Below are positions 7,273-8,922 of a stretch of 8,922 bases of DNA, one piece after another (positions within the stretch are counted from its first letter, which is position 1; each line of letters opens with the position of its first letter). The stretch spans positions 1-8,922 of the forward strand of contig JAUIEM010000407.1 in NCBI GenBank assembly GCA_030428695.1, given 5' to 3'. This DNA comes from a bacterium. GTDB lineage: Bacteria > Planctomycetota > J058 > JAJDCP01. The notes beneath the pieces are model-generated. The model was given only the letters and a program-made list of their open reading frames with translations, did no database searches and was not told the origin of the DNA. Made by a program: the position numbers and the translations under genes.

Positions 7273-8031
7273 ATGCTAGCGATCGTCTCCGACATCCACT
7301 CCAATATCGAAGCGATGAGCGAGGTTATGAAGGACGTTCGCGCGCGTGGCTGCCGCGAGATCCTCTGCCTCGGCGATGTGATCGGCTACGGTCCGAATCC
7401 GCGCGAGACCATCGCGATCGCGATGGAGCACTTCAGCTTCACGCTGCTCGGCAACCACGAGTGGGCGGTCCTCAACGAGCCCTTCGGCTTCAACGCCGCC
7501 GCCCGCGGCGCGGTCAACTGGACCCGCGAGCAGATCGTCGACTTCCAGCACCGGGGCCAGAAGGCCTGGGACTTCCTCGAGACGCTGCCGACCCGGGTCG
7601 AGCGCGGGAAGTTCCTGTTCGTCCACGGCTCGCCCTCGAATCCGGTCGAGGAGTACCTGCTGCGCAGCGACGTCGACGAGCTGCTCAACCAGCTCTCCCC
7701 GAAGCTCGAGCGCGCGTTCGAGCAGATGCGCTGGATCACCTTCGTCGGGCACACCCACTACCCGGGCGTGATCACCGACAACGGCCGTTTCCTGACCCCG
7801 CAGGACCTCGACTTCGCCTACACGATGAAGGAAAACGAGCGGGCGATCATCAACGTCGGCTCGGTCGGCCAGCCGCGTGACCGCGACACCCGCGCCTGTT
7901 ACGCGACCATCGACCGCGGCGTGATCCGCTGGCACCGCATCGCCTACGACGTCGAGAAGACCTTCCACAAGGTGCTCGAAGCCGGCCGGCTCGACCAGAG
8001 CCTCGGTGAGCGGCTGCTCGTCGGCGTCTGA
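7273..8031 (+). CDS. Calcineurin-like metallophosphoesterase
   Basis: The protein has 252 residues with the full dinuclear-metal phosphoesterase set: SDIHSN (D7, H9), GDVIGYGPNP (D35), GNHEW (N61, H62), VHGSP (H118) and GHTHYPG (H160, H162). The GDxxGYGPNP form is typical of a widespread bacterial subgroup of small phosphoesterases, usually annotated only as metallophosphoesterase family. The substrate (phosphoprotein, cyclic nucleotide or other phosphodiester) cannot be told. The frame is open back to TTG 7198, but I start at ATG 7273: the metal motif conventionally begins within a few residues of the N-terminus, GAGG lies at 7264-7267, and the probable promoter covers the earlier codons. 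There is no signal peptide, so it should be cytosolic. It stands between the microcompartment operon and a cell-wall gene, with no clear tie to either. Confidence 0.9.
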   Translation: MLAIVSDIHSNIEAMSEVMKDVRARGCREILCLGDVIGYGPNPRETIAIAMEHFSFTLLGNHEWAVLNEPFGFNAAARGAVNWTREQIVDFQHRGQKAWDFLETLPTRVERGKFLFVHGSPSNPVEEYLLRSDVDELLNQLSPKLERAFEQMRWITFVGHTHYPGVITDNGRFLTPQDLDFAYTMKENERAIINVGSVGQPRDRDTRACYATIDRGVIRWHRIAYDVEKTFHKVLEAGRLDQSLGERLLVGV

Positions 8032-8165
8032 GGCTGCGTCGCGCGCGCTCTCCTCCCGCAGCGAATTCCGCGCCCGCCCTCAGCTCAGCCTCCCATCCTT
8101 CCGATAAAGACGGTAGCAGCATGAACCGGCTCGATGCGTCGGGCCGTGAGGAGGGAGACGCGGAG

Positions 8166-8922
8166 ATGAAACGGCTGTTCCTTGGATTTCTGTGTGTCGC
8201 GGGCGCGTTCGGGGCCTACCACTACTGGCCGGCCGACGGGGGACAACCGATCCTCGACGCCCACGCAGAGGAAGGCCCGCCGCCGGCGCCACCGCCCCAG
8301 GAACCCTCGGCGGCACCCGAAGCGGTCCCCCAGCTGACCGAGCTCGAGGACAGCGACAACCCGCTGCGGGACGTGCACGCCCTGCAGGCTTCCCTGCTCG
8401 AGCTCACGGAAGGGCCGCGGGCCCAGGCCCTGCGCACCATGCTCGACCGGGTCGCGAGCGCCGCGCAGAAGGAGGGCACCCAGCTCCTCAACAGCGACCC
8501 CGTCGGCGCCTGGCGCAAGCTCTCGCTCGCCTACTTCGCGACCACCGACGCCCGGGTCCGCGAGGAGCTCAAGCCGGTGCTCGATCGCATGGCGAACGAC
8601 CTGATCCTCTCGAAGCGCCAGGTCGACGGCCTCTCCGAGCTCGCGCCGATCCCGTCGGGCGGCACGCTGACCGGGATCGCCCAGGCCCACGGCACGAGCT
8701 GGCGGTTGATCGCCCGCGCGAACGGAATCAGCAACCCGAAGCGGATCCGCGCCGGCGACCGGCTGAAGGTGCCGACCTGCGAGGTCGAGATCCACATCCG
8801 CAAGCGCGCCTTCCTGATGCTCGTGACCTACGACGGGGGCTACCTGCGCTCGTACAAGGTCGGCACGGGAGAGTCCGACCGCACCCCCGAGACCGTGTTC
8901 ACCATCACCGAGATGGAGGTCG
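8166..8922 (+). CDS. LysM and L,D-transpeptidase (YkuD) protein, 3' end missing
   Basis: The frame is open from ATG 8166 to the window edge, giving 252 residues. Order: a hydrophobic N-terminal segment (MKRLFLGFLCVAGAFGA) that should be a signal peptide or membrane anchor, a Pro/Ala/Glu-rich linker (about 35-58), a helical region (about 60-160), a LysM domain (about 164-203, with LTGIAQAHGTSW and IRAGDRLKVP), then the start of a YkuD domain (from about 206: EVEIHIRKRAFLML, and VGTGES followed by TPETVFTI). The catalytic HxG and SHGC motifs would lie beyond the window, so activity cannot be judged. Such proteins bind peptidoglycan and form 3-3 cross-links or attach proteins outside the membrane. 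An in-frame ATG at 8121 would add 15 charged residues before the hydrophobic segment. I prefer 8166 because of GGAGGG at 8150-8155, although its spacing of 10 bases is a little long. Confidence 0.88.
   Translation, partial: MKRLFLGFLCVAGAFGAYHYWPADGGQPILDAHAEEGPPPAPPPQEPSAAPEAVPQLTELEDSDNPLRDVHALQASLLELTEGPRAQALRTMLDRVASAAQKEGTQLLNSDPVGAWRKLSLAYFATTDARVREELKPVLDRMANDLILSKRQVDGLSELAPIPSGGTLTGIAQAHGTSWRLIARANGISNPKRIRAGDRLKVPTCEVEIHIRKRAFLMLVTYDGGYLRSYKVGTGESDRTPETVFTITEMEV

Noticed and set aside
8033..8062. Hairpin GCTGCG/CGCAGC after the metallophosphoesterase stop as a terminator
   Set aside because: The stem is only 6 base pairs with an 18-base loop and no T-run follows; such pairings are common by chance in this GC-rich sequence.
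8103..8110. GATAAA/TAAAGA as a -10 element for the LysM gene
   Set aside because: No acceptable -35 hexamer lies 15-19 bases upstream.
8085..8795. 236-codon reverse-strand frame at the 3' end
   Set aside because: It is antisense to the LysM/L,D-transpeptidase gene, whose forward frame shows clear domains and runs off the window.

Overview
The window is very GC-rich and tightly packed, and almost every gene lies on the + strand. It looks like part of the chromosome of a high-GC environmental bacterium, most likely Planctomycetota, with Myxococcota as the main alternative. The clues are a large transmembrane Ser/Thr kinase with a DWG (not DFG) magnesium loop and a long TPR tail, a microcompartment operon with three pentamer genes, and a LysM/L,D-transpeptidase protein. 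The phylum is an inference from gene content, not from a marker gene.

Layout. Positions 1-3542 hold the 3' part of a Ser/Thr protein kinase with one membrane span and a TPR-rich C-terminal half. Its start lies before the window. A 78-base gap follows with a good sigma70-like promoter (3560-3588). Seven genes in one tight operon then run from 3621 to 7182: a BMC pentamer protein (BMC-P), an RpiB-family sugar-phosphate isomerase, a second and a third BMC-P, a DeoC-family deoxyribose-phosphate aldolase, a uridine-phosphorylase-like nucleoside phosphorylase and an acylphosphatase. Gaps are at most 16 bases, and three junctions are 4-base ATGA overlaps. A second promoter (7198-7225) precedes a single metallophosphoesterase (7273-8031). 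The window ends inside a LysM plus L,D-transpeptidase gene (8166 onward).

The core operon is a bacterial microcompartment locus of the sugar-phosphate-utilising kind, defined by RpiB plus DeoC with shell pentamers. Both enzymes carry an N-terminal amphipathic helix and a linker, the usual form of an encapsulation peptide, so both are probably cargo. A plausible scheme is that the phosphorylase splits pyrimidine (deoxy)nucleosides to (deoxy)ribose 1-phosphate, a phosphopentomutase encoded elsewhere makes the 5-phosphate, and encapsulated DeoC and RpiB process these. DeoC releases acetaldehyde, the kind of volatile reactive aldehyde that such shells confine. No hexamer or trimer shell gene, aldehyde dehydrogenase or phosphotransacylase is in the window, so this must be one piece of a dispersed system or a degenerate one.

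The most unusual details are the replacement of the catalytic cysteine of RpiB by aspartate, a four-cysteine cluster between the targeting helix and the barrel of DeoC, and an acylphosphatase translationally coupled to the nucleoside phosphorylase.
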